A program made the position numbers and the translations under genes. A stretch of DNA of 64,000 bases from NCBI RefSeq assembly GCF_050627025.1, contig NZ_CP192472.1, one strand, 5' to 3'. The notes beneath the pieces were generated by a model. The model ran no database searches. It had not been told where the DNA came from and saw only the letters and a program-made list of their open reading frames with translations. Of this stretch, positions 32,654-40,980 are shown one piece after another. How positions within the stretch are numbered: the first letter of the stretch is position 1; the number at the start of each line of letters is the position of its first letter. This DNA is from Variovorax paradoxus_P. Its GTDB lineage: Bacteria > Pseudomonadota > Gammaproteobacteria > Burkholderiales > Burkholderiaceae_C.

Positions 32654-33298
32654 TCAGGAGTTTTCGAGGACGATGCCCTCGATCACGTTGGCCACGTCCT
32701 CGCACTTGTCGGTGATTGTCTCGAGCAATTCGTAGATTGCCTTGAGCTTGATCACCTCGCGCACGTCAGGCTCCTCGCGGAACAGCTTGCTCATGGCGCT
32801 TCGCATCACGCGATCGGCGTCGGATTCGAGACGGTCGATTTCCTCGCAGGTCTTCAGCGTGGCCTCGGCCACGGCCGGGTCTGCGATCTTGCCGAGAAAC
32901 TTGACGGCGTCCTTCAGGCGGTCGCAGCACTTCACGCTCAGGGCCGTGAGGCGCACGATCTCGTCGGTCATGTGCCGCACGTCGTACAGCGCCATGGTTT
33001 CAGCGGAGTCCTGGATCAGGTCGGCCACGTCGTCCATCGTGTTGATGAGCTTGTGGATCTGCTCGCGATCGATGGGCGTGATGAAAGTCTTGTGGATGAG
33101 CCGGTTGACGTCGTGCGTCACGCGGTCGGCCGCACGCTCGGCGTTGTCGACGTCGCGGTTGTACTGCTCACGCAGGTGCACGTCGCTGTAATTGGCCACG
33201 AGTTGCTCGAACGCCCGCGCCGCTTCGACGATGCGCTCGGCGTGCTGGTTGAACATCTCGAAAAAATTCCCCTCGCGGGGCAGCAGCTTGCCGAACAT
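32654..33298 (-). CDS. DUF47 (PhoU-like) protein, partner of the PiT transporter
   Basis: A 214-residue all-helical PhoU-like protein, start MFGKLLPREGNFFEMF. The internal repeat carries acidic metal-binding motifs (DVDNAERAADRV and RLESDADRV). Usually co-transcribed with a low-affinity PiT transporter, as here, and thought to modulate it. CAGGAGA lies six bases before the ATG. Confidence 0.93.
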   Translation of the reverse strand: MFGKLLPREGNFFEMFNQHAERIVEAARAFEQLVANYSDVHLREQYNRDVDNAERAADRVTHDVNRLIHKTFITPIDREQIHKLINTMDDVADLIQDSAETMALYDVRHMTDEIVRLTALSVKCCDRLKDAVKFLGKIADPAVAEATLKTCEEIDRLESDADRVMRSAMSKLFREEPDVREVIKLKAIYELLETITDKCEDVANVIEGIVLENS

Positions 33299-33416
33299 GG
33301 CGCTCTCCTGGGTTCGCTGTTGCCACAAGTGCGTGACAACGTCATGAAAAACCGCGCAAGTGTAATGGGCGGCGCAAAGGCGCCCGTTCCACGGGGTTCC
33401 GGCCCCTTCCCTGCGT

Positions 33417-34064
33417 TCAGTCGCGAATTCGCTCGATGACCTGTGAGGACACCCGGGCGAGTGCCGCGCGCGGCACCTTGTCGGGCGCAATTTCGGCAAG
33501 CGGCTTCAGCACAAAGGCGCGGTCGCGCATGCGGGGGTGCGGCAGGGTCAGGGCGGGGCTGTCCTTGATTGCATTGCCGTGCATCAGCAAGTCGAGATCG
33601 AGCGTGCGCGGTGCATTGGGAAAAGGCCTCTCGCGGCCCGCCTGCTCTTCGAGAAGATGCAACTCCGACAGGAAGGCCTCGGCGGTGAGCCCGGTCCGCA
33701 CGGCGACCACCGCATTGATGAAGTCAGGCCCGGTAGCGTCGACCGGCGCGCTGCGGTAAAGCGACGAACGGGCCGTAACAACGGTGCGCTCGATGGCGCC
33801 GATGGTTTCCATGGCGGCTTTTACGGCCGCCTGGGCGTCGCCAAGGTTGGCACCGATGGCAACGAAGGCCTGCACGGTCGGGTAGTCCTCGCGCGTGCGG
33901 CGTGCGGCGGGGCTTCCGGGCGCCACCTTGCCCGAAGGCCTGCTGGGCGCGCGCCTCGCAGGCGCCGGCCCGCTCTTCGGCCTGGACGATGGACCGCCAC
34001 GCGGTGGCGTGCGATCGCCGCCGCTGCTTTTCTTGCCGTCCTTCGGCCGGTTGGGCGCGCTCAT
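33417..34064 (-). CDS. folK: 2-amino-4-hydroxy-6-hydroxymethyldihydropteridine pyrophosphokinase
   Basis: A 215-residue HPPK of folate synthesis, transferring pyrophosphate from ATP to the pterin. Residues 64 onward match the family: AFVAIGANLGD, LYRSAPVD, DFINAVV, and the signature RTLDLDLLMHG. The first about 60 residues are a Pro/Arg/Lys-rich disordered stretch not found in short homologues. A GTG at 33875 (residue 64) has GAGGA ten bases upstream and would give a normal-length enzyme, so the start is uncertain. The ATG overlaps the pcnB stop by four bases. Confidence 0.92.
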   Translation of the reverse strand: MSAPNRPKDGKKSSGGDRTPPRGGPSSRPKSGPAPARRAPSRPSGKVAPGSPAARRTREDYPTVQAFVAIGANLGDAQAAVKAAMETIGAIERTVVTARSSLYRSAPVDATGPDFINAVVAVRTGLTAEAFLSELHLLEEQAGRERPFPNAPRTLDLDLLMHGNAIKDSPALTLPHPRMRDRAFVLKPLAEIAPDKVPRAALARVSSQVIERIRD

Positions 34065-35698
34065 TCGGCCGCGGCGCTCCCGCCGCCCTCGCCGGCACTA
34101 CCGCCACCACCCCCCGTGCGCGGCTTGCGGCGACGGCGTCGCTTGCGGGGCGCGGCCGCTTCGCCATCGGGCGGCACGGCGCCGGCTTGGACTTCGGTCT
34201 CCGACTCTTCGTCGTCCTGCCGCTGATCGGAGCCGTCCTGCCGCTGGCGTGCCGCCGCCTCGTTGCGGGGCTTTGCCGCCACCGGATCGCGCGTGCGCAC
34301 GCGCTGGCGGGTCTTTTGTTCGTCGCGCACCTGCTCCAGCAGGTCTTGCCGGCGCACATCGTCGGCGGTGCTGAACTCTTGCCACCATTCAGCGATGGCT
34401 TCGCTGACCTCGCCAACATCCGCGCGCAGCCGCATGAAGTCGAAGGCGGCGCGAAAACGCGCCTGCTCGACCAGGCTGTACGGCGTGGAGCCGGTGCGCT
34501 TGTCGAAACGCGGCTGCATCATCCAGATCTCGCGCATATCGGCCGCAAGCTTGCCGCGCCCCGACACGTCGCCGATGCGGGCGTTGAACACGTCGTCAAT
34601 GGCGTCTTGCAGCGCCGGAAACGGCGGCTGCGGGCGCTGGCCGTGCCGGCCCTCGATGCGCTGGGCCCAGCCGTCGCGCACATCGGCCCACAGCACACAG
34701 GCTAGGAGGAAACTGGGCGCCACGGGCTTGCCCTCGCCCACGCGGCGGTCGGTGTCTTGCAGGGCGGCCTTCACAAACGGCGTATCGGCGCGCTCCACCA
34801 CCACGTCGAGCAGCGGATAGATGCCGGTGACCAGGCCCAGCTTGCGCAATTGCTCGACCGTGGCAATTGCATGGCCGGTTTGCAGCAGCTTGAGCATTTC
34901 GTCGAACAGGCGGCTTTGCGGCACGTCGGCCAGCAGCTTGCTCGATTCGACCAGCGGGGCCGCCGTCTTGGTTTCCATCTTGAAACCGAGCGCCGCAAGC
35001 TTCGCCGAGAAACGAATGGCGCGAATGATGCGCACCGGGTCTTCGCGGTAGCGCGTGGCCGGGTCGCCGATCATGCGAAGGGTGAGCTTTTGCGCGTCCT
35101 TGATGCCGTTGTGATAGTCGACCACGATCTGGTTGGCCGGGTCGTAGTACATGGCGTTCACGGTGAAGTCGCGGCGTGCCGCGTCTTCTTCCTGCGGGCC
35201 CCACACGTTGTCGCGCAGCACTCGGCCGCTGGCATCCACCGCATGCTTCATGCTCGCAAGTTCGCCCTTGCTGGTGCGCTCGTTGCCGGCAACCTGCTCG
35301 GCGGCGGCGTTGTCCATGTAGGCGCGGAAGGTCGAAACCTCGATCACTTCATGCTCGCGCCCCCGGCCGTACACCACGTGCACGATGCGAAACCTGCGGC
35401 CGATGATGAAGGCACGCCTGAAAAGCGACTTGACCTGCTCCGGCGTGGCGTTGGTGGCCACGTCGAAATCCTTGGGCCGCAGGCCCAGCAGCAGGTCGCG
35501 CACCGCGCCGCCCACCACATAAGCCTCGTAGCCCGCCTGCTGGAGCGTGGTAACCACGTTTTTCGCGCGTTCGTCGACCAGGGCCGGATCGATCTTGTGG
35601 ACTTCCGCAGGCACCTCCTGGCGCTTGCCGAAACGGCTCTTGCCCTGTGCGCCGCCGGCCGATTTGCCGAGCAGCTTGTCGATGAATTTCTTGATCAT
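34061..35698 (-). CDS. pcnB: Poly(A) polymerase PcnB
   Basis: A 545-residue class II nucleotidyltransferase that adds poly(A) tails to RNA and promotes decay. It shows VGGAVRDLLLGLRPKDFDVAT, with the catalytic aspartates, RRDFTVNAMYYDP, and RIIRAIRFSAKLA. About the last 90 residues are a highly charged tail with RKRRRRRKPR followed by Gly/Ser. It is 18 bases downstream of hda. The order hda-pcnB-folK is usual in Burkholderiales. Confidence 0.95.
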   Translation of the reverse strand: MIKKFIDKLLGKSAGGAQGKSRFGKRQEVPAEVHKIDPALVDERAKNVVTTLQQAGYEAYVVGGAVRDLLLGLRPKDFDVATNATPEQVKSLFRRAFIIGRRFRIVHVVYGRGREHEVIEVSTFRAYMDNAAAEQVAGNERTSKGELASMKHAVDASGRVLRDNVWGPQEEDAARRDFTVNAMYYDPANQIVVDYHNGIKDAQKLTLRMIGDPATRYREDPVRIIRAIRFSAKLAALGFKMETKTAAPLVESSKLLADVPQSRLFDEMLKLLQTGHAIATVEQLRKLGLVTGIYPLLDVVVERADTPFVKAALQDTDRRVGEGKPVAPSFLLACVLWADVRDGWAQRIEGRHGQRPQPPFPALQDAIDDVFNARIGDVSGRGKLAADMREIWMMQPRFDKRTGSTPYSLVEQARFRAAFDFMRLRADVGEVSEAIAEWWQEFSTADDVRRQDLLEQVRDEQKTRQRVRTRDPVAAKPRNEAAARQRQDGSDQRQDDEESETEVQAGAVPPDGEAAAPRKRRRRRKPRTGGGGGSAGEGGGSAAAE

Positions 35699-35716
35699 TG
35701 TTGGTTGAAGCTCTTC

Positions 35717-36403
35717 TTATTCGTTTTCGAGCATGGATCGGATGAGCGGGATCGTGATCGCGCGCTGTGTCTGCAGGGCATAGCCGTCGAGCTGCGTGAG
35801 CAGTTCCATCAGGCTGCCCAGGTCGCGGCTGAAGCGGTGCAGCATGTAGTCGAGCACATCGTCCGACAGCATGACGCCGCGCGCATCGGCCGCCTGGCGC
35901 AACACCGCGCGGCGTTCGCTTTCGCTCAGCACCTGCAGGTGGAACACGTGGCCCCACCCGAGCCGGGTGCGAAGGTCTTCGCGCAGCGCCAGGTCTGCCG
36001 GCGGCAGTGCCCCGGCAGCGACGACCCCGCGCTGCAAGGTTTGCGCGTTGACGAACCAGTTGAAGGCCGCGTGCTGCTGCACGGCGGTGTAGAGGTGCAC
36101 GTCATCGAGCAGCACGGCGCCCCAGCGCTCGTCGAACTCGGGCGGCTCCAGGAGGCCGGCGTGCAACCAGCCCACGCTTGCGCCCTGCTCGCGAAGTGCG
36201 ACACGCACCGATTCGAGCAGATGGGTCTTGCCGCTGCCGCCTTCGCCCCACAGATAGGTGGGCACGGGCGAGTGCGGCACCGAATTGCCGGCGCCGCCCA
36301 CCCACAGTTGCAGGTGCCGCAGCGCCGCCTCGTTCGGGCCGGCAAAAAAAGCGTCGAAGCTGGGGCCCGTCGCAATGCCGATATCGAGCGCGAGCTGTTT
36401 CAT
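35717..36403 (-). CDS. hda: DnaA regulatory inactivator Hda
   Basis: A 228-residue DnaA-homologous AAA protein that with the sliding clamp stimulates DnaA-ATP hydrolysis. The N-terminal clamp-binding motif is QLALDI. The P-loop reads WGEGGSGKTHLL, the Walker B is VLLDDVHL, and LREDLRTRLGWGHVF includes the arginine-finger region. ATG 36403 places the clamp motif at residue 3; ATG 36418 adds five residues. Divergent from purM. Confidence 0.93.
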   Translation of the reverse strand: MKQLALDIGIATGPSFDAFFAGPNEAALRHLQLWVGGAGNSVPHSPVPTYLWGEGGSGKTHLLESVRVALREQGASVGWLHAGLLEPPEFDERWGAVLLDDVHLYTAVQQHAAFNWFVNAQTLQRGVVAAGALPPADLALREDLRTRLGWGHVFHLQVLSESERRAVLRQAADARGVMLSDDVLDYMLHRFSRDLGSLMELLTQLDGYALQTQRAITIPLIRSMLENE

Positions 36404-36535
36404 CCCGGGAAGGTTCATGGAAGGGGCCGCTGGGGCCCTTAAAATCGTGAGGAATTCTATCGGCCCGGCCGCTTCGGTTACCGGCGCCTCCACCTCTTCG
36501 CCTCCTTCCCGTCCCTTTCTCGACATCGTCCGACC

Positions 36536-37576
36536 ATGACTTCCCCCACGCCCACCCCGCTCAGCTACAAGGATGCCGGTGTCGATATCGATGCCGGCGA
36601 CGCCCTGGTCGACCGCATCAAGCCCCTGGCCAAGAAGACCCTGCGGGAAGGCGTGCTGGCCGGCATCGGCGGTTTTGGGGCGCTGTTCGAGGTGCCCAAG
36701 CGCTACAAGGAGCCGGTGCTGGTGAGCGGCACCGACGGCGTGGGTACCAAGCTCAAGCTGGCCTTCGAATGGAACATGCACGACACCGTGGGCATCGACC
36801 TGGTGGCCATGAGCGTCAACGACGTGCTGGTGCAAGGCGCCGAGCCCTTGTTCTTCCTTGACTACTTCGCCTGCGGCAAGCTCGATGTAGACACGGCTGC
36901 GGCCGTGATCGGCGGCATCGCCCGGGGCTGCGAAATCTCCGGCTGCGCGCTCATCGGCGGCGAAACCGCAGAAATGCCCGGCATGTACCCGGCCGGCGAA
37001 TACGACCTGGCGGGCTTTGCCGTCGGCGCGGTCGAAAAATCGAAGATCCTCACGGGCCAGAACGTCAAGCCCGGCGACGTGGTGCTGGGCCTGGCCTCGG
37101 CCGGCGTGCATTCGAACGGCTTCAGCCTGGTGCGCAAGGTGATCGAACGTGCCGGCGCTGACCTGCCCGCCACGCTCGACGGCAAGCCCTTCCGCCAGGC
37201 CGTGATGGAGCCCACCCACCTTTACGTGAAGCCCGTGCTGGAGGCACTGGCCAAGCACCCGATCAAGGCGCTCGCCCACATTACCGGCGGCGGCCTGCTC
37301 GAGAACATTCCGCGCGTGCTGCCCGAAGGCACGGCCGCCCACCTCAAGAAGGGCAGCTGGCCGCAGACCGAACTGTTCGCCTGGCTACAGAAGGTGGCCG
37401 GCATCGACGACATCGAGATGAACCGTACCTTCAACAACGGCATCGGCATGGTGGTGGTGATCGACGCGGCCGAAGCTGCCGCCTGCGCCGCCACGCTGCG
37501 CACCGCAGGCGAAGCAGTTTACGAGATCGGCACCATTGCCGAACGCGGCACCGGCGCCGCGGTGGTGGTCGGCTGA
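36536..37576 (+). CDS. purM: Phosphoribosylformylglycinamidine cyclo-ligase (AIR synthetase)
   Basis: A 346-residue purine biosynthesis enzyme that closes the imidazole ring with ATP. It shows SYKDAGVDIDAGD at the start, VSGTDGVGTKLKLAF, GCALIGGETAEMPGMY, and HITGGGLLENIPRVLP. The length is normal for the family. The gene is divergent from hda, and the 117-base gap contains no clear promoter. Confidence 0.98.
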   Translation: MTSPTPTPLSYKDAGVDIDAGDALVDRIKPLAKKTLREGVLAGIGGFGALFEVPKRYKEPVLVSGTDGVGTKLKLAFEWNMHDTVGIDLVAMSVNDVLVQGAEPLFFLDYFACGKLDVDTAAAVIGGIARGCEISGCALIGGETAEMPGMYPAGEYDLAGFAVGAVEKSKILTGQNVKPGDVVLGLASAGVHSNGFSLVRKVIERAGADLPATLDGKPFRQAVMEPTHLYVKPVLEALAKHPIKALAHITGGGLLENIPRVLPEGTAAHLKKGSWPQTELFAWLQKVAGIDDIEMNRTFNNGIGMVVVIDAAEAAACAATLRTAGEAVYEIGTIAERGTGAAVVVG

Positions 37577-37620
37577 TCCCCCCTTCCGAGTCTCGCAATC
37601 AGCGCAGCACCCGGACCCTG

Positions 37621-38685
37621 ATGTCCAAACCGCTCGTCGTCAACATCGACACCAAGCCCCAGCCCGCCTCGCGCAACGTGGTGCTGGCCAGCTATCTGCT
37701 GATGCCGGCCGCGCTGCTGCTGGTGATGTGGCAGCACCTGCTGCCAGGCTTGTTGTGCGTGTGCATCGGCTTTCTTGCCACGCGCTGGTTCGCGCGCCTC
37801 ATCGGCACCGGTTTTGCTCGGCTTGGGCTGCAGCAAGGCCGCGGCGATGTGCTGGCACGCATATTGGCTGTCACGCTGGTGCTGCTGGCACCCATTGCGC
37901 TGATCACGCTGGGGCTGTCGCAGGCGCGCGAGTACATCCTGGACGCACCCGACCAGTACCGCGAATTGCTCGACTACACGGCGCGCACGGTGCTGGAACT
38001 GCGGCTCAAGCTGCCTCCCGAAATTGCGGTGTACCTTCCTGAAGGTGCGGCTGAAGTTCAGCGCGTGGTGGCCAACTACCTCCGGGCGCAGGCCGGCTCG
38101 CTGGCGCTTGCCGGGCGGGCCTGGCTGGGTGGGCTGCTGTTTGCCTATGTCGGCCTCATCGTGGGCGGGCTGGCCGCCATTGCGCCGCCCCCGCTGCAGC
38201 GCAGGCCGCTTTCTGCGCAGCTGTACCGCCGCATCACCATTTTTGGCGAAGCCTTTGGCCAGATCGTTGCGGCGCAGTTCTGGATTGCGGCGTTCAACAC
38301 CCTGTTGACCGCCATCTTCCTGCTGTTCCTGATGCCGCTCTGGGGCCCTCACCTGCCCTACACACCGGCGCTCATCACACTCACTTTCGTGGCGGGCCTG
38401 GTACCTATCGTGGGCAACCTGGTCTGCAATTCGGTCATCACGCTGGTGGCGCTGTCGGTCTCACCCGTCACGGCGCTGGCCTGCCTCGTGTTCCTGATCA
38501 TCATTCACAAGGCCGAATACGTGATCAACGCCAAGGTGGTCGGCAGCCGCACGCAGATGCGCGTGTGGGAACTGCTGGCGGTCATGTTCGTGGCCGAGGC
38601 GGTGTTCGGGCCCGCCGGGCTGGTGGCGGCACCGCTTTTCTATGCTTACCTCAAGAAAGAGCTGCAGGCTGCCGGCCTCGTGTAG
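37621..38685 (+). CDS. AI-2E family transporter (permease)
   Basis: A 354-residue polytopic membrane protein of the AI-2E/PerM family. Hydrophobic helices occur near residues 20-60 and 75-100 and again across the C-terminal half. The GLVPIVGNLVCNSVITLVAL segment matches the conserved region of the family. The substrate is unknown; members export small molecules or ions. It lies 44 bases past purM in the same direction. Confidence 0.9.
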   Translation: MSKPLVVNIDTKPQPASRNVVLASYLLMPAALLLVMWQHLLPGLLCVCIGFLATRWFARLIGTGFARLGLQQGRGDVLARILAVTLVLLAPIALITLGLSQAREYILDAPDQYRELLDYTARTVLELRLKLPPEIAVYLPEGAAEVQRVVANYLRAQAGSLALAGRAWLGGLLFAYVGLIVGGLAAIAPPPLQRRPLSAQLYRRITIFGEAFGQIVAAQFWIAAFNTLLTAIFLLFLMPLWGPHLPYTPALITLTFVAGLVPIVGNLVCNSVITLVALSVSPVTALACLVFLIIIHKAEYVINAKVVGSRTQMRVWELLAVMFVAEAVFGPAGLVAAPLFYAYLKKELQAAGLV

Positions 38686-38713
38686 CTTCGATGTCCTGAT
38701 TTGATCGGTTCTG

Positions 38714-38731
38714 GTCCGCTTCGGCGCGGAC
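38714..38731. other. Hairpin between the AI-2E gene and the isochorismatase gene
   Basis: Inverted repeat GTCCGC / GCGGAC with a six-base loop, 30 bases after the transporter stop. There is no T-run on either side, so it may only be an RNA-stabilising hairpin or a weak terminator. Confidence 0.3.
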
Positions 38732-38788
38732 TCTGGGCTGGCGGCACTGAAGAATAGCGGGCATCATTCACTCCGCCCTTCAAGCTCC

Positions 38789-39376
38789 ATGTCCATGAAA
38801 TCGTGTCTGATAGTGATCGATGCGCAGGAATCATTCCGCCAGCGCGCCTACTGGTCCGAAGACGTTGCGCGGCCCTACTTCGCCGCCCAGAACGCATTGA
38901 TCGAAGGCTGCGTGGCGGCCGGCGTTCCGATCGTGCGGGTCTTCCATGTCGACGAGCCTGCGGTTGCAAGCCATCCCTTTGCCATCGAGTCGGGCCTTGT
39001 GCGGCCGATCGAAGGGCTGGCGGCATTCGAAGCCGTTGCCACGTTCACCAAGCATCGGCACAGCGCGCTGGTCAACAGCGGGCTCGACATCTGGCTCACG
39101 CAGCAAGGCATCGGCCGGCTGATCGTAAGCGGCATCCGCACCGAGCAATGCTGCGAAACCACGACGCGCCATGCGTCCGACCTGGGCTGGGAGGTCGACT
39201 ATGTGACCGATGCCACGCTGACCTTCGACATGGTGCAGCCCGATGGCCGCCCACTTGCGGCGACCGACATCAAGGCCCGCACGGCTGCGGTGCTGGACGG
39301 CCGGTTTACCACTGTCTGCAGCGTGGCACAGGCGCTTGAACGCGCCGCCTCCACGCCCGCCGAGGTGGCGGCATGA
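38789..39376 (+). CDS. Isochorismatase-family cysteine hydrolase
   Basis: A 195-residue isochorismatase-fold hydrolase. The catalytic triad is visible: Asp11 in VIDAQESF, Lys in TFTKHRHSAL (about residue 89), and Cys in GIRTEQCCETT (about 119). Family members hydrolyse amides such as nicotinamide or N-carbamoyl compounds. The next two genes, a DJ-1/PfpI protein and a GlxA-type regulator, overlap one another, so this is probably a three-gene operon. Confidence 0.9.
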   Translation: MSMKSCLIVIDAQESFRQRAYWSEDVARPYFAAQNALIEGCVAAGVPIVRVFHVDEPAVASHPFAIESGLVRPIEGLAAFEAVATFTKHRHSALVNSGLDIWLTQQGIGRLIVSGIRTEQCCETTTRHASDLGWEVDYVTDATLTFDMVQPDGRPLAATDIKARTAAVLDGRFTTVCSVAQALERAASTPAEVAA

Positions 39377-39996
39377 CGTTGCGTGTGCAAATCCTCGCCT
39401 ACGACGGTGTCGAGGCGTTGGACTTCGCAGGTCCCTTTGAAGTGTTCACCACGGCAAGCCGGGTCAGCCAGCGCTTGAATCCCGGCACGCAAGCTCCGTT
39501 CGAGGTCGCATCCGTGGCACTCGCAAACAAAGGCGAACCCGTGCAGGCACGGGCCGGCTTGCGCCTGCTCGCCGACCACAACCTGGCCGACAGCCCCAAG
39601 CCCGACGTGCTGATCGTGCCCGGCGGCGTGGTCGATGCGCCGATGGCAAGCCCTGCCACCCTGCGCTGGATTGCCGAACGCGCAGCGGGCGCACAGCTGG
39701 TTGCCTCGGTATGCACAGGCGTGTTCCTGCTCGCGAAAAGCGGCGTGGTCACGCGCGAGGCGGTCACCACCCATTGGGAGGACATTGCGGACTTGCGTGA
39801 GCAATTTCCGTCGTTGGATGTGCGCGAGGGCGAACGCTGGATCGACAGCGGCCGCATCGTCAGCTCCGCCGGCATCAGCGCTGGCATCGACATGAGCCTG
39901 TACCTGGTCGAGCGGCTGGCCGGCCGCGCGCTGGCCGAACGCACCGCGCGGCAGATGGACTATGCATGGAACTCCGGCAACCGCCCATCCGCGTAG
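39373..39996 (+). CDS. DJ-1/PfpI family protein
   Basis: A 207-residue DJ-1/PfpI-fold protein. The nucleophile elbow is ASVCTGVFLLAKSG with the conserved Cys, preceded by DVLIVPGGVVDAP; TTHWEDIADL supplies the His. Such proteins include glyoxalase III, isonitrile hydratase (InhA-like) and regulator-like domains. The start overlaps the isochorismatase stop by four bases and the end overlaps the next gene by 31 bases. Confidence 0.9.
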   Translation: MTLRVQILAYDGVEALDFAGPFEVFTTASRVSQRLNPGTQAPFEVASVALANKGEPVQARAGLRLLADHNLADSPKPDVLIVPGGVVDAPMASPATLRWIAERAAGAQLVASVCTGVFLLAKSGVVTREAVTTHWEDIADLREQFPSLDVREGERWIDSGRIVSSAGISAGIDMSLYLVERLAGRALAERTARQMDYAWNSGNRPSA

Positions 39997-40961
39997 TGTT
40001 CGTGCTGCTGCCGGGCAGCCTGGTGCTCGACTGGGCTGGTCCTGCGGAAGCGCTGCGCATCGCGAACCAGCGGCTGCGCGCAGCGGGCCGGCCCGAGTGC
40101 TTCGAGATCGAATTCGCGAGCCCACGCCCCACCTCGGTCGGCTCGGTGGGTGTTGCGCTTGCCAATCTCGCGCCGTTGCCGGTGCAGTGGCACGGCCCCG
40201 CGTGGGTGGTGTTGGTCGGGCTGCCCGGCGACTTCATTCCAATCGACAACCCCGAGACGCAAGACCTGCTGCACTGGCTGCGGGGCCAGCGTTTCGAGCC
40301 GGGCCGGCTCGAACTGATCACCGTTTGCGCCGGCGCCTTGCTGGCAGCCCATGCGGGCGCTCTCGCCGGCCGGCGTGCCACCACGCACCACCATCACCTG
40401 GACGAATTGCGCGCTGCAGAGCCGTGCTGCGACGTGGTCGCCAACCGGGTATTCGTGATTGATCCCCCGATCTACAGCAGCGCGGGTGTCACCACTGGCA
40501 TCGACCTGATGCTTCATCGCATTGCAGACGTGTGCGGTGAAGCCCTGGCGGCCCAGGTGGCTCAGACGATGGTGGTGGCGCAGCGGCGCGGGCCGCACGA
40601 CCCTGAGCTCTCACCTTTTCTGGCCTACCGGAATCACCTGCACGCGGCCCTGCACCGCGTGCAGGACGCCGTCAGCGAGCAGCCGCAGGCCGACTGGAGC
40701 GTGCCTCGCATGGCGGAGGTGGCGCACACCTCGGCGCGGCACCTGACGCGGCTGTTCGTGGAGCACGCGGGTGTGGCGCCGCTGGCCTATCTGCGGCGGC
40801 TGAGGCTGGCGGCGGCGCAGCTCGCGCTGGCCTCGGGCGCCAGCGTGACGCGGGCGGCGGAAATCTCGGGCTTCGGTTCAGACACGCAACTGCGGCGCGC
40901 GTGGCACCAGTTCGGGCTGCCGGGTTCGCCTTCGGCCACCACCTCAGCGTCGAAAGCCTAG
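39966..40961 (+). CDS. GlxA-family transcriptional regulator (DJ-1-like domain plus AraC HTH)
   Basis: A 331-residue regulator. Residues 1 to about 200 form a DJ-1/PfpI-like sensor (TVCAGALLAAHAGALAGRRATTHH); residues about 230-325 are an AraC/XylS double helix-turn-helix (MAEVAHTSARHLTRLFVEHAGVAP, then AAEISGFGSDTQLRRAW). It probably activates the isochorismatase/PfpI genes that precede it. It starts 31 bases inside the preceding gene. Confidence 0.92.
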   Translation: MELRQPPIRVVFVLLPGSLVLDWAGPAEALRIANQRLRAAGRPECFEIEFASPRPTSVGSVGVALANLAPLPVQWHGPAWVVLVGLPGDFIPIDNPETQDLLHWLRGQRFEPGRLELITVCAGALLAAHAGALAGRRATTHHHHLDELRAAEPCCDVVANRVFVIDPPIYSSAGVTTGIDLMLHRIADVCGEALAAQVAQTMVVAQRRGPHDPELSPFLAYRNHLHAALHRVQDAVSEQPQADWSVPRMAEVAHTSARHLTRLFVEHAGVAPLAYLRRLRLAAAQLALASGASVTRAAEISGFGSDTQLRRAWHQFGLPGSPSATTSASKA

Positions 40962-40980
40962 CCCCGAAAAGGCGCCAAGC

